A DNA stretch of 64,000 nucleotides from Clostridia bacterium (GCA_910574475.1 CAJTAT010000005.1:310001-374000); one strand, 5' to 3'. Shown: positions 53,670 to 61,551, counted from the first letter of the stretch. The notes: generated from the letters alone by a model not told the origin. Program-made: numbers and translations.

Positions 53670-55082
53670 ATGGAAATATCAATGGAAACACAGAAGTACA
53701 TTGCTGGACTTGTAGAGCGTGCAAGAGTAGCAATGGATCAGATTCAGAATTTAACACAGGAGGATGTGCGCCGTATTTCAAAGGCTATCGGCTGGCTGGC
53801 TTTGAATAAAGCAGAAGAGTGGGCAGATTTCAATTACAATGAGACAAAAATGGGCCGTATTCAGAGTAAGATTGACCGGACAAAGGCTCGTGCCCGTGGA
53901 ATTACCCGGGATCATATGGATGCAAAAACAGTGGGCGTCGTGGAAACTGACGAGGAAAAGCAGCTGGTGAAAATTGCGAAACCAGTGGGCGTCGTGGCTT
54001 CTCTGGTTCCCACAACTGTTCCCATGGGCGTCGTATTTATCGGTGCAATGAACGCCATTATGGGCAGAAATGCAACTGTATTTTCCCCTCATCCCAGGGC
54101 AAAGAGATCTACTATGAAGGCATGTGAGGATATCCGCACACTTCTTGACAAAATGGGATATCCCAAGGACTTGCTGGTATGCATTGAGGAGCCAAGCCTG
54201 GAAAAGACTAACGCTTTGATGCAGCAGGCAGACTTGATCGTGGCCACAGGCGGAAAGCCAATGGTAAAGGCGGCATATTCTTCTGGAACGCCAGCCTTTG
54301 GAGTGGGCGCCGGCAATGTAGTGGTGGTGATCGATGAGACCGCTGATGTGAAAGATGCTGCTAATAAGATTATGATTGCTCAGTTAAATGATTATGCTAT
54401 CGGATGTTCCACAGAGAACTCCATGGTGATTCAAAAAGGTATCTATGATAAGATGATTGCCGCCTGTGTGGATACAGGAGCTTACATATGCAATGAGGAA
54501 GAAAAGGCAAAACTTCAGAACTTTTTGTGGAAGGGACCGGGCAGACTGAATCCAGATGCTATCTGTCTTCCCGCTCCGGTTATGGCTTCCAAAGCAGGCT
54601 TTGAGATTCCTGAAGATCGGAAATGGATCATTGTAGAAGAGACAGGATATGGCCCAGAGTATCCCTTCTCTGGAGAAAAGCTGTCCGTTGTAGTGACTGC
54701 TTATCAATATGGGGAGTTTGACGAGGCCATTGACCTTGTGAACCATATCCAAGCTTACAGCGGAGCCGGACACTCCTGCGGTATCCACAGCTTTGACGAT
54801 GAACATATTATGAAATATGCTATGGAGACACATACCAGCCGTGTGGCCGTACGGATGACCGTGGGAACTTCCAACGCTGGCAACTGGAACAACGGTATGC
54901 CCTTTACGATTAATCTGGGCTGCGGAACCTGGGGCGGAAACATTACCTCTGAAAATGTCACCTGGAAAAATTATATCAATACTACCTGGGTCGCACGGGA
55001 GATCTCGAACTTTACAGTGCCTACAGACGAAGAGCTCTTTGGCAATGTAAGGACAGATTCTGTGTTCGATGGATTACTGTAA
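53670..55082 (+). CDS. Acylating aldehyde dehydrogenase
   Basis: CoA-acylating aldehyde dehydrogenase (470 aa): the catalytic Cys is in DYAIGCSTENSMVI, with AKPVGVVASLVPTTVP and the C-terminal TSENVTWKNYINTTWVAREI. That C-terminal block is typical of acylating enzymes such as sulfoacetaldehyde, succinate-semialdehyde and acetaldehyde dehydrogenases. It should turn a pathway aldehyde into an acyl-CoA. ATG at 53670 or at 53661; the spacing from AAAGGGG favours 53670. Last gene of the operon. Confidence 0.9.
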   Translation: MEISMETQKYIAGLVERARVAMDQIQNLTQEDVRRISKAIGWLALNKAEEWADFNYNETKMGRIQSKIDRTKARARGITRDHMDAKTVGVVETDEEKQLVKIAKPVGVVASLVPTTVPMGVVFIGAMNAIMGRNATVFSPHPRAKRSTMKACEDIRTLLDKMGYPKDLLVCIEEPSLEKTNALMQQADLIVATGGKPMVKAAYSSGTPAFGVGAGNVVVVIDETADVKDAANKIMIAQLNDYAIGCSTENSMVIQKGIYDKMIAACVDTGAYICNEEEKAKLQNFLWKGPGRLNPDAICLPAPVMASKAGFEIPEDRKWIIVEETGYGPEYPFSGEKLSVVVTAYQYGEFDEAIDLVNHIQAYSGAGHSCGIHSFDDEHIMKYAMETHTSRVAVRMTVGTSNAGNWNNGMPFTINLGCGTWGGNITSENVTWKNYINTTWVAREISNFTVPTDEELFGNVRTDSVFDGLL

Positions 55083-55100
55083 GAATTGCAAGCTACTAAC

Positions 55101-55198
55101 CTGTTACAATTCACCCCATTTTCAGTAACTTACCTCCTTTATTATTAGTATTGCAGATAATATTGTGAATTGTAACAGGCTACTGCCAAAATTGGCAG
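55101..55198. repeat. Perfect inverted repeat and adjacent hairpin
   Basis: CCTGTTACAATTCAC (55101-55115) is repeated inverted at 55165-55179 with a 49-nt spacer, and CTGCCAA/TTGGCAG (55183-55198) forms a tight hairpin before an A-rich stretch. There is no U-run directly after the first stem. It could end the dehydrogenase operon or be the upstream part of the structured leader that follows. Confidence 0.6.
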
Positions 55199-55221
55199 AG
55201 TAAAAAAATTGGAACTTTAAT

Positions 55222-55334
55222 CAGCGAAGGCCAGTGAAAGCGCACAGAACAATTTCCAGACACAGATCTTAGCGGCTGGAAATTTGTACTAGACCCGGTG
55301 TGCTGAAAGGCCGGAGCGAAACTTTAAATAGGAG
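55222..55334 (+). ncRNA. Conserved leader element, copy 2 (riboswitch candidate)
   Basis: Homologous to 36997-37106 over its entire length. Here AATTTCCAG (55251-55259) pairs perfectly with CTGGAAATT, whereas copy 1 uses a different inner pairing, so structure is kept while sequence changes. The element ends at AATAGGAG, the ribosome binding site of the 2-hydroxyacid dehydrogenase. Confidence 0.6.
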
Positions 55335-55342
55335 AATAAAGA

Positions 55343-56305
55343 GTGAAAATTGTAGTATTAGATGGTTATACAGAAAATCCGGGAGATATTAGCTGGGCCC
55401 CTCTTGAAGTACTTGGCGAAGTCACAGTCTATGACAGAACTTCCTACGTGGAAGATCCCCTGATTGCGGAGCGGATCGGCGATGCGGAGGTTGTAGTCAT
55501 AAACAAGACTCCCATCAGCAAAGAAACCATAGATAAATGTCCCAATATCAAGACCATTGCCGTGCTGGCTACCGGATACAATGTGGTTGACTACGAGTAT
55601 GCCAGGTCAAAGGGGATTCCTGTTCAGAATGTACCTGTATATGGAACAGATAATGTAAGTCAGTTTGCCGTGAGCCTTCTGATGGAGATCTGTTCTCACA
55701 TTGGAGCGCACAACGCTTCTGTGCATGCAGGGGAATGGGCGAATAACCCGGACTGGTGCTATTGGCATTACCCAATGATAGAAGTGTCTGGAAAGGCAGC
55801 GGGAATTATTGGCCTCGGACGCATCGGAGTGAACACTGCTAAAATTTTGCGGGCCATGAACGTGAAGGTTCTTGCCTATGATGCTTTCCAGAGTGAAGCG
55901 GGGAAAGCAGTGGCCGACTATGTGGAGCTTGATGAGCTTCTTTCAAAATGCGATTTCATTTTTCTCCACTGCCCCTTGTTCCCATCTACAGAGGGAATCA
56001 TAAATAAAGATAACATTGCCAAGATGAAGGATGGCGTAATTCTTATCAACAACAGCCGCGGACCTCTCGTGGTAGAGCAGGATTTGTATGAAGCTCTTGA
56101 AAGCGGAAAGGTGGCGGCGGCGGCCCTCGATGTGGTATCTACAGAGCCCATCAAGAAGGATAATATTCTTCTGAGAGCAAAGAATTGTATCATTACTCCC
56201 CATATATCCTGGGCTACAAAGGAAGCGCGGGAAAGGATTATGAATACCACAGCAGAGAATATTCAGTCAGTGATGGATGGGAATCCCATACATGTGGTAA
56301 ATTAA
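55343..56305 (+). CDS. D-2-hydroxyacid dehydrogenase (hydroxypyruvate/glycerate type)
   Basis: NAD(P)-dependent 2-oxoacid reductase (320 aa): NAD motif GIIGLGRIGVNTAKILRAM, Arg in INNSRGPLVVE, Glu in VVSTEPIKKDN and His in ITPHISWATKEARERI. The last block with Trp after the His is the pattern of hydroxypyruvate/glycerate dehydrogenases. GTG start, 8 nt after the GGAG that closes the conserved leader element. Separated from the catabolic operon by a 260-bp structured gap, so probably independently regulated. Confidence 0.9.
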   Translation: MKIVVLDGYTENPGDISWAPLEVLGEVTVYDRTSYVEDPLIAERIGDAEVVVINKTPISKETIDKCPNIKTIAVLATGYNVVDYEYARSKGIPVQNVPVYGTDNVSQFAVSLLMEICSHIGAHNASVHAGEWANNPDWCYWHYPMIEVSGKAAGIIGLGRIGVNTAKILRAMNVKVLAYDAFQSEAGKAVADYVELDELLSKCDFIFLHCPLFPSTEGIINKDNIAKMKDGVILINNSRGPLVVEQDLYEALESGKVAAAALDVVSTEPIKKDNILLRAKNCIITPHISWATKEARERIMNTTAENIQSVMDGNPIHVVN

Positions 56306-56364
56306 CACACAAATACAAAAAATTTATAAAGCGGTAGCTCTTTTTCCCTCTCAGTAAGTTTACT

Positions 56365-56392
56365 TTTGCCCCTGAATAGGATATACTATAAT
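56365..56392 (+). promoter_or_regulatory. Promoter of the second AbrB-type antitoxin
   Basis: TATAAT at 56387-56392 with TTTGCC 16 bp upstream (56365-56370), 48 bp before the ATG. The -10 box is perfect, the -35 box weak. Confidence 0.5.
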
Positions 56393-56439
56393 CAATCTCA
56401 AGTTTTCTTTAGTTCTCAAGAATAGAAAAGGTGACTTTT

Positions 56440-56697
56440 ATGAATTTAGCGAAAATATCTGCAAACGGTCAGATCACTGTGCCAGTAGAAATCCGGCGGC
56501 TGCTCGGTTTAAAGTCCGGGGATAAAGTTCTGTTCTTCCAGAAGCAGGACGGAGAAATCGTTGTAAGCAACGCTTCTTCCAAGGCAATCCGCAAAGCGCA
56601 GTCTGCCTTTACCGGAGCTGCCGAAACAATGGGTGTTGTCAGCGAAGACGATATTCAGGCACTTGTGGACGAAGTACGCTACGGAAAGGTAAGGTAA
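56440..56697 (+). CDS. AbrB-family antitoxin, now without an intact toxin
   Basis: DNA-binding antitoxin (85 aa) with AbrB core ISANGQITVPVEIRRLLGLKSGDKVLFFQ. It is intact and has AAAAGGTGA before the ATG at 56440. Its cognate PIN toxin starts 1 bp after the stop but is split by two insertions. It may persist because it is harmless, or because it still controls other promoters. Confidence 0.85.
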   Translation: MNLAKISANGQITVPVEIRRLLGLKSGDKVLFFQKQDGEIVVSNASSKAIRKAQSAFTGAAETMGVVSEDDIQALVDEVRYGKVR

Positions 56698-56814
56698 TAT
56701 GCGGATATTGGTTGACACAAATATCCTGTTCTCCGCATTGGTTTTCTCCCATTCCAAACCGGCGCGGGCACTGCTGTATGTTGCGGATAACCACGAAATC
56801 GTTTTGTGTGACCG

Positions 56815-57089
56815 TACCCTCTCTTGACAAGGGCACACACGCCTCAATCACGATATTTCGCCGCTTTGCGGCGTTATCCTCAATCGGCGTACGTCCAGTA
56901 CGCCTCAATCGTCTGCCTTGCAAGGCGACGAAATCTCATGATTGAGGTCGAAGAGTCGAAAAGAGGTAAATTTTGCGTCCTGCAAGGCACTTGAAAGAGG
57001 CGTACTGGACGTACGCCGATTGAAAGTAACGCCGCAGGTCACAAAATTTACTCTTTTTCGACCGTGTATGCCCTTGTCAAGAGAGGGTA
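56815..57089. mobile_element. TA-flanked MITE, copy 1
   Basis: Non-autonomous element of 275 bp including both TA ends. Terminal inverted repeats TACCCTCTCTTGACAAGGGC (56815-56834) and its complement (57070-57089). A 26-bp inverted arm inside (56881-56906 and 56997-57022) makes it highly palindromic. TA at both ends and restoration of the host frame indicate a TA target duplication, as made by IS630/Tc1-mariner-type transposases. No transposase is encoded; small open frames inside are incidental. Confidence 0.9.
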
Positions 57090-57274
57090 ACATTATGGAA
57101 CTGAGGGATATTTTGAAACGGAAAGCGCCTAAGCTCCTGCCAGATGCGGAAGTGCTGCTTGCGGAAATGTCCTATGAACTGATTCCAGCAGTAGACCATG
57201 CGGAGAAGCTGATACGCGATGCAAAAGACCAGCCGATCTTAAATGCGGCGATTGTGTCCGATGTAGATATTATT

Positions 57275-58042
57275 CTCCCTTTTCGGAATTGTGTACCCAG
57301 ATAATATGAGCCTGTAAATATACATTACGGATGGCAGGCAGATATTTTATATTCAAAATATTAAATCAGGTTTTGGGGAGGTGTGACCATGATTTTACAA
57401 AATGAAATATGTCACATTGAAATCAATATTGACGAAACATATACTGTTGACTCGGTAGATAATCGCCATTACGATGTAACATTGAATCCAGAACATTATC
57501 GGCACAACGATTTGTCAAAAACACTGTCAATTCATATTGGCTTATATGCAAGAGAATTTCAAGTAGCGCTGATTGGACCGTATCATTCATATGATTTGGA
57601 TTGTGCCGTTCTGCAAGATGACATTCTTACAGTTCTACAAGACAACATGATAACGCAGATAAAGATTACCGATGCCTGTATAATTCGCCATGTTGTGCTG
57701 GACTGTCTGGGTTGTAACTTTGCAATTTATAAAGTTGAAAAGGGATATATTATCTATGGAGAAATTGAAATAATGATGTTGGACTTGGACTTTAAGAAAC
57801 AATGGTCATTTTCTGGAAAAGATATATTTGTTTCTATTTCAAACAGAGAACCATTTACAATACGTGAAAACTTGATTTGCCTGTACGATTTTGAGAATAA
57901 CTACTATGAAATAGATTTTAACGGAAAGCAAATCATATAGCTTCCGTGAGTTGTTAAGCGGATGCAAAAACAGTAATTATATGCACGAATATGTACTATA
58001 TTTCAAGCTTTGTGCAGTAGGAACACTTTTCCGAAAAGGGAG
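57275..58042. mobile_element. 768-bp non-autonomous transposon with passenger gene
   Basis: Terminal inverted repeats CTCCCTTTTCGGAA (57275-57288) and TTCCGAAAAGGGAG (58029-58042), extendable to 20 of 23 matching bases, flanked by an 8-bp target duplication ATATTATT (57267-57274 and 58043-58050). It interrupts the PIN toxin gene. It carries one gene and no transposase, so it would need a helper in trans. Family not assignable from ends alone; 8-bp duplications are made by several IS families. Confidence 0.88.
57389..57940 (+). CDS. Passenger protein of unknown function
   Basis: Soluble protein of 183 residues carried by the 768-bp element; beta-strand-rich and acidic (LSIHIGLYAREFQVALIGPYHSYDLDCAVL, VEKGYIIYGEIEIMMLDLDF). 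No signal peptide or membrane segment and no domain I recognise. GGGGAGGTG precedes the ATG at 57389. Its lower GC content compared with the island genes supports foreign origin. Size and style are compatible with an immunity or antitoxin protein, but that is only a guess. Confidence 0.65.
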   Translation: MILQNEICHIEINIDETYTVDSVDNRHYDVTLNPEHYRHNDLSKTLSIHIGLYAREFQVALIGPYHSYDLDCAVLQDDILTVLQDNMITQIKITDACIIRHVVLDCLGCNFAIYKVEKGYIIYGEIEIMMLDLDFKKQWSFSGKDIFVSISNREPFTIRENLICLYDFENNYYEIDFNGKQII

Positions 58043-58203
58043 ATATTATTCTGACGGGGGATAAAGACTTTTTAAGTTTGAATATGGAACATCCAAAATG
58101 TATGACGGTTGCGCAGTTCTTTGAAAACGAGGGCGTGGAAGAATAGCCTACGTGCTCTTATAGATGCAGCGAATATGTACTATGGGACACTGGCGGATAG
58201 GCA

Positions 58204-58243
58204 GAGTTATCGAGCTAGGAATCTAAAAAAAGGTTCCTGGCTC
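58204..58243 (+). other. Hairpin resembling the transketolase leader hairpin
   Basis: GAGTTATCGAGCTAGGAA followed by an A7 run and GGTTCCTGGCTC; stem GAGCTAGGAA (58212-58221) with TTCCTGGCTC (58234-58243), then TATTTGTCTT. The pattern matches 48907-48950 (GAGTTGTCGCGCTGAGAA...GGTTCTTTGGCGC). Here it could act as a weak terminator after the toxin remnant. The stretch 58147-58329 shows nothing else. Confidence 0.5.
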
Positions 58244-58329
58244 TATTTGTCTTAATATGTAAATTTTTTGTGAACCTGATTAAAAAAGTCTTTTTCAAAA
58301 CATCTCCGAAGTTGCCAATTGAAATTTTT

Positions 58330-58619
58330 TCATCCGGTCCCTATCGGGATACCAGCAGCAAAGATGGGGATAAAAAGAGGGATAGCAAAACATTGCGGGA
58401 AGCTGGATGAACGGATATAGTAGCAACCTGGAAGCCTTAACCTTCCATTTTATGTTAATCGGGATTTGCTATGTATTGGAAGTGGGTATTTCGGAAATAT
58501 TAAAATATCTTCCCAGTTTTTTGGGAACCTCAATGAGTAGTAGGATGTTTATGAATGGAATGTATGCAGTTTCTCTGGCTATAACCATATTTATCTGGAA
58601 GGAACAGGTGGAGAAATAA
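58330..58619 (+). pseudogene. Fragment of a membrane transporter, possibly glutamate:Na+ symporter-like
   Basis: Two out-of-frame pieces: SSGPYRDTSSKDGDKKRDSKTLREAG (58331-58407) and, in another frame, a 70-residue piece with two hydrophobic helices beginning MNGYSSNLEALTFHFMLIGICYVLEV. The loop-then-helix pattern resembles the middle of GltS-type symporters, but this is a weak, memory-based match. A frameshift near 58405 separates the pieces and most of the protein is missing. Confidence 0.4.
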
Positions 58620-58624
58620 AAGTT

Positions 58625-60217
58625 ATGGAAAAGCTTTATTATAATGGAAAAATTATCACTATGGCGGATACCCGCCCGGAAGCCGTTTTGGTTTGTGACG
58701 GAAAAATTAAGAGGATAGGAACTTTGGAGGCAGTGAAACAGGCCGCGTCGAGGGATGCTGACTGGATCGATTTACAGGGAAAGTGTCTCATGCCATCCTT
58801 TATTGATTCCCACAGTCATATTGTCATGAGCGGTCAGATGGCCTGCTTTGCAGATTTGTCGGACTGTAAGTCTCTGGAAGACATGGTATCCATCCTGAAA
58901 AAATATATGGCGGACCGGAAAGTAGGCAGGGATGGAATTGTGGTGGGCGTTGGATATGATCACAACTTTTTAAAGGAGAGACGCCATCCTGACAAGTTTG
59001 TGCTGGACAGAGTAAGTGAAGACATCCCTGTCATGGTATTGCATGTGTCGGCGCATTTGGGCTGTGTGAACAGTGTGGCCCTGAAGCTATCGGGAATCAA
59101 TGAAAACACGGGAAATCCTGAAGGAGGAATCATAGGACGGATTGGCGAAAGCAGCGAGCCCAGCGGCTATATGGAGGAGGCCGGTCTGGCCCTGGTACAG
59201 AAAGTTCTGGGGAAAAAGATTCATTTGGATGTATCCACAGTAATGAGCCAGATGCAAAAAACTTATATAGAACATGGGATTACCACTGCACAGGATGGCG
59301 CGTCCACAGAGGCGGATATCAAGCTCCTAAAAAATATGGGTGATTCGCAACAGTTAAAAATTGATGTAGTGGCCTACCCTCTGATGACGGCAGGCGGGGC
59401 AGATCTTTTAAGGAAGTACCGAAATTTAGACGGAAGGTATGAAAACCATCTAAAGATAGGCGGATATAAAATCATCCTGGACGGTTCTCCTCAAGGCCGT
59501 TCCGCATGGATGTCGGAGCCTTATTTAGAGGGGGAGGAAGGGTACTGCGGATATCCGGCTTTCGATGATGAAACTCTTAAAAAATATGTGCTTCAGGCTG
59601 TAGAAGAGAGAAAACAGTTACTTGCCCACTGCAACGGTGATGCTGCCGCTGAGCAATTTTTGAAAACTTATGAGTCATGTATGGCAAGCGTGGGTAGAGG
59701 AGCGGATTTGCGCCCTGTCATGATACACTGTCAGACTGTGAGAAAGGATCAGCTGGAGAGAATGGCAGAGATACGTATGATAGCCTCTATGTTTGTTGGA
59801 CATGTGTGGTACTGGGGAGATGTGCACGTAAAAAATCTGGGCAGGGAAAGAGGACAGCGTATCAGCCCGGTCAGAGATGCAATTGACAGGGGAGTCATTG
59901 TGAATTTTCATCAGGATACGCCTGTTACAAAACCCAACATGCTACATTCTGTCTGGTGTGCGTCAAACCGTGTAAGCCGCAGCGGGCAAGTGGTGGGAGA
60001 AGAACAAAAGGTTACGGTCTACGAGGCATTAAAGGCAGTGACAATTAACGGTGCATATCAGTATTTTGAGGAAAATGAGAAGGGGAGTATTGAGGAAGGA
60101 AAAAGAGCAGATCTGGTTATCCTAGATCGCTCTCCTCTGGAGACAGAAGTTTCTGAGATAAAAGACATTCAGGTCTTGGAGACCATGAAAGATGGTATGA
60201 CAATCTATAGAAAATGA
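58625..60217 (+). CDS. YtcJ-like amidohydrolase (Amidohydro_3)
   Basis: Metal-dependent hydrolase (530 aa): N-terminal beta domain (YNGKIITMADTRPEAVLVCDGKIKRIG), metal-binding DSHSHIVMSG, then MIHCQTVRKDQLERM with His, GVIVNFHQDTPVTKP with Asp, and the C-terminal EGKRADLVILDRSPLE. The YtcJ family acts on amide or ester bonds of poorly known substrates. The gene is intact among broken neighbours and lies between the two inverted MITE copies. It starts 5 bp after the transporter remnant; the ribosome binding site is weak (GTGGAGAAATAAAAGTT). Confidence 0.88.
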   Translation: MEKLYYNGKIITMADTRPEAVLVCDGKIKRIGTLEAVKQAASRDADWIDLQGKCLMPSFIDSHSHIVMSGQMACFADLSDCKSLEDMVSILKKYMADRKVGRDGIVVGVGYDHNFLKERRHPDKFVLDRVSEDIPVMVLHVSAHLGCVNSVALKLSGINENTGNPEGGIIGRIGESSEPSGYMEEAGLALVQKVLGKKIHLDVSTVMSQMQKTYIEHGITTAQDGASTEADIKLLKNMGDSQQLKIDVVAYPLMTAGGADLLRKYRNLDGRYENHLKIGGYKIILDGSPQGRSAWMSEPYLEGEEGYCGYPAFDDETLKKYVLQAVEERKQLLAHCNGDAAAEQFLKTYESCMASVGRGADLRPVMIHCQTVRKDQLERMAEIRMIASMFVGHVWYWGDVHVKNLGRERGQRISPVRDAIDRGVIVNFHQDTPVTKPNMLHSVWCASNRVSRSGQVVGEEQKVTVYEALKAVTINGAYQYFEENEKGSIEEGKRADLVILDRSPLETEVSEIKDIQVLETMKDGMTIYRK

Positions 60218-60580
60218 GGGGAGGATGAAAATGAATCATAGAAAAGAGATTGCTGTTGTTATCTGCAATTATAACAAAAAGGATTATGTAAAAAAACATG
60301 GAATCCCTGGAAAGGCAAAGTGTAGATAATTTTGATATCTATTTAGTAGATAACGCTTCTGTGGACGGCACTGTGGTTGAAAAAATCGGCTGTATGCCAG
60401 AAGAAAATTTTATTTATTATGATGACATTACCTGGGGCGTTAGGTGCCACCGTGCCGGCTATCGTGTGGTGGCAAATTCCCATGCCACTGTCTGGCATAA
60501 AGGTGGAGCAGCCATCAATCCCACTACCTTTGCAAATTATTACCTGAATCGCAACAAGGTTCGGTTTTTTATGACCTACA

Positions 60581-60856
60581 TACCCTCTCTTGCCAAGGGC
60601 ACACACGGTCGAAAAAGAGTAAGTTTTGTGACCTGGCGGCGTTACTTTCAATCGGCGTACGTCCAGTACGCCTCTTTCAAGTGCCTTGCAGGACGCAAAA
60701 TTTACCTCTTTTCGACTCTTCGACCTCAATCATGAGATTTCGTCGCCTTGCAAGGCAGACGATTGAGGCGTACTGGACGTACGCCGATTGAGGATAACGC
60801 CGCAAAGCGGCGAAATATCGTGATTGAGGCGTGTATGCCCTTGTCAAGAGAGGGTA
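60581..60856. mobile_element. TA-flanked MITE, copy 2 (inverted)
   Basis: 276-bp copy of the element at 56815, in reverse orientation, with TA at both ends and ends TACCCTCTCTTGCCAAGGGC and GCCCTTGTCAAGAGAGGGTA. A few substitutions and a 1-nt indel separate the copies. It sits inside the glycosyltransferase remnant. Confidence 0.9.
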
Positions 60857-60871
60857 AGTACGGAAGATAAA

Positions 60872-60893
60872 GGAAAGGTAACGGAAAGGTAAC
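60872..60893 (+). repeat. 11-bp tandem duplication causing a frameshift
   Basis: GGAAAGGTAAC occurs twice in direct succession. With one copy removed, the glycosyltransferase tail reads through in one frame from the MITE junction to the stop at 61113. Confidence 0.85.
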
Positions 60894-61113
60894 GGATGTA
60901 CAGATACAAGAGCGGACGGAACGCATCCTGTTGGATATATTTGAGGGGATACACTCCTGTCAAACGGATGGAAGGAACAACATGGCAAAGACGCGGATGG
61001 ATGCTTTTTTAGATGCCCTTGAAGGAATCTCGGGAAAAGCGGAAACTTATGAAATCCGGGAAAATGAAATACAAAAGGACAGATTTTGGGGAGAGACATT
61101 GATAGATGCTTAA

Positions 61114-61352
61114 AAAGGCAAGAGGGAAACTATGATTTGGTCCTCCATGTCTGTAGACATATCTATGAACTGGAGATAAAAACATTCAATCATATGTGGA
61201 TTGATGGATGGAGAAATGTGATTTCCAATAAAGACGACTTTGAGAATTATCAACTATTCTTTCCCATGTATCAAACATTTAGGCTTTGTTTTGAAGATAG
61301 AGTGAAGGAGTATATGAAAAAAACGATAGGGAGTACTCTAAGTGGCAGTTAA
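61114..61352 (+). pseudogene. Unidentified coding remnant
   Basis: An open stretch beginning near 61086 in another frame encodes NYDLVLHVCRHIYELEIKTFNHMWIDGWRNVISNKDDFENYQLFFPMYQ and ends at 61352. It looks protein-like but has no convincing start or ribosome binding site and no recognisable domain; probably the 3' part of a lost gene. The following 200 bp contain a terminator and an AT-rich promoter-like stretch. Confidence 0.35.
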
Positions 61353-61429
61353 GTTAAGGAAACGAAAACAACTGTAGTCTTTGATACTCCCCTTGTCAAG
61401 CAGACAGGTGAAATATTTTAGTACAGGTG

Positions 61430-61466
61430 ATGCCTATATTTCGATTTGAAGTGTAGGCATTTTTTG
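61430..61466 (+). terminator. Intrinsic terminator
   Basis: ATGCCTA (61430-61436) pairs with TAGGCAT (61454-61460), with an inner TTC/GAA pair, followed by TTTTT. CCCCTTGTCAA (61390-61400) and TTGACAAGGGG (61527-61537) flank it as a wider inverted repeat of unknown meaning. Confidence 0.7.
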
Positions 61467-61551
61467 TTGTGCGAAAATATATAGATTGTTAACAACATTT
61501 ATGATAAGATAAAAGAAAAAACAGATTGACAAGGGGGGCAGGGAACCTCAA

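Larger units (their letters stand above)
56699..58146 (+). pseudogene. PIN-domain toxin interrupted by two mobile elements
   Basis: Starts MRILVDTNILFSALVFSHSK at 56699 and is broken in frame at CDR (56814) by the 275-bp TA-flanked element and at VDII (57274) by the 768-bp element; the C terminus LTGDKDFLSLNMEHPKCMTV continues at 58051 and stops at 58146. Removing both insertions with one target duplicate each restores one uninterrupted frame (CDR-NIMELRD and VDII-LTGDKD). The restored protein would be a COG1569-type toxin like that at 34657, with all acidic residues. Confidence 0.9.
60225..61113 (+). pseudogene. Family 2 glycosyltransferase remnant
   Basis: N terminus KEIAVVICNYNKKDYVKK reads into an A7 run (60290-60296) where the frame is lost; MESLERQSVDNFDIYLVDNASVDGT continues in another frame. 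A large internal deletion joins this to YDDITWGVRCHRAGYRVVANSHATVWHKGG near the end of the catalytic domain. The MITE (60581-60856) then interrupts, and after it an 11-bp tandem duplication (60872-60893, GGAAAGGTAAC twice) causes another frameshift before the tail ...TRMDAFLDALEGISGKAETYEI. Four independent lesions show long-standing decay. Confidence 0.85.

Noticed and set aside
48978..55082. Sulfoquinovose transketolase pathway
   Set aside because: Split transketolase, acylating aldehyde dehydrogenase and TRAP transporters are suggestive, but no isomerase, sulfoquinovosidase or sulfoacetaldehyde-specific gene is visible; not supported strongly enough to assign.
56942..57304. Open frame across MITE copy 1 and its mirror in copy 2 (60343-60729)
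   Set aside because: It reads through palindromic MITE arms into the toxin remnant or the glycosyltransferase antisense; no ribosome binding site, and the same peptide appears only because the element is repeated.
61390..61537. CCCCTTGTCAA...TTGACAAGGGG inverted repeat as a third MITE
   Set aside because: The ends resemble part of the MITE terminus but in reversed order, there are no TA flanks or internal similarity, and a normal terminator lies inside.
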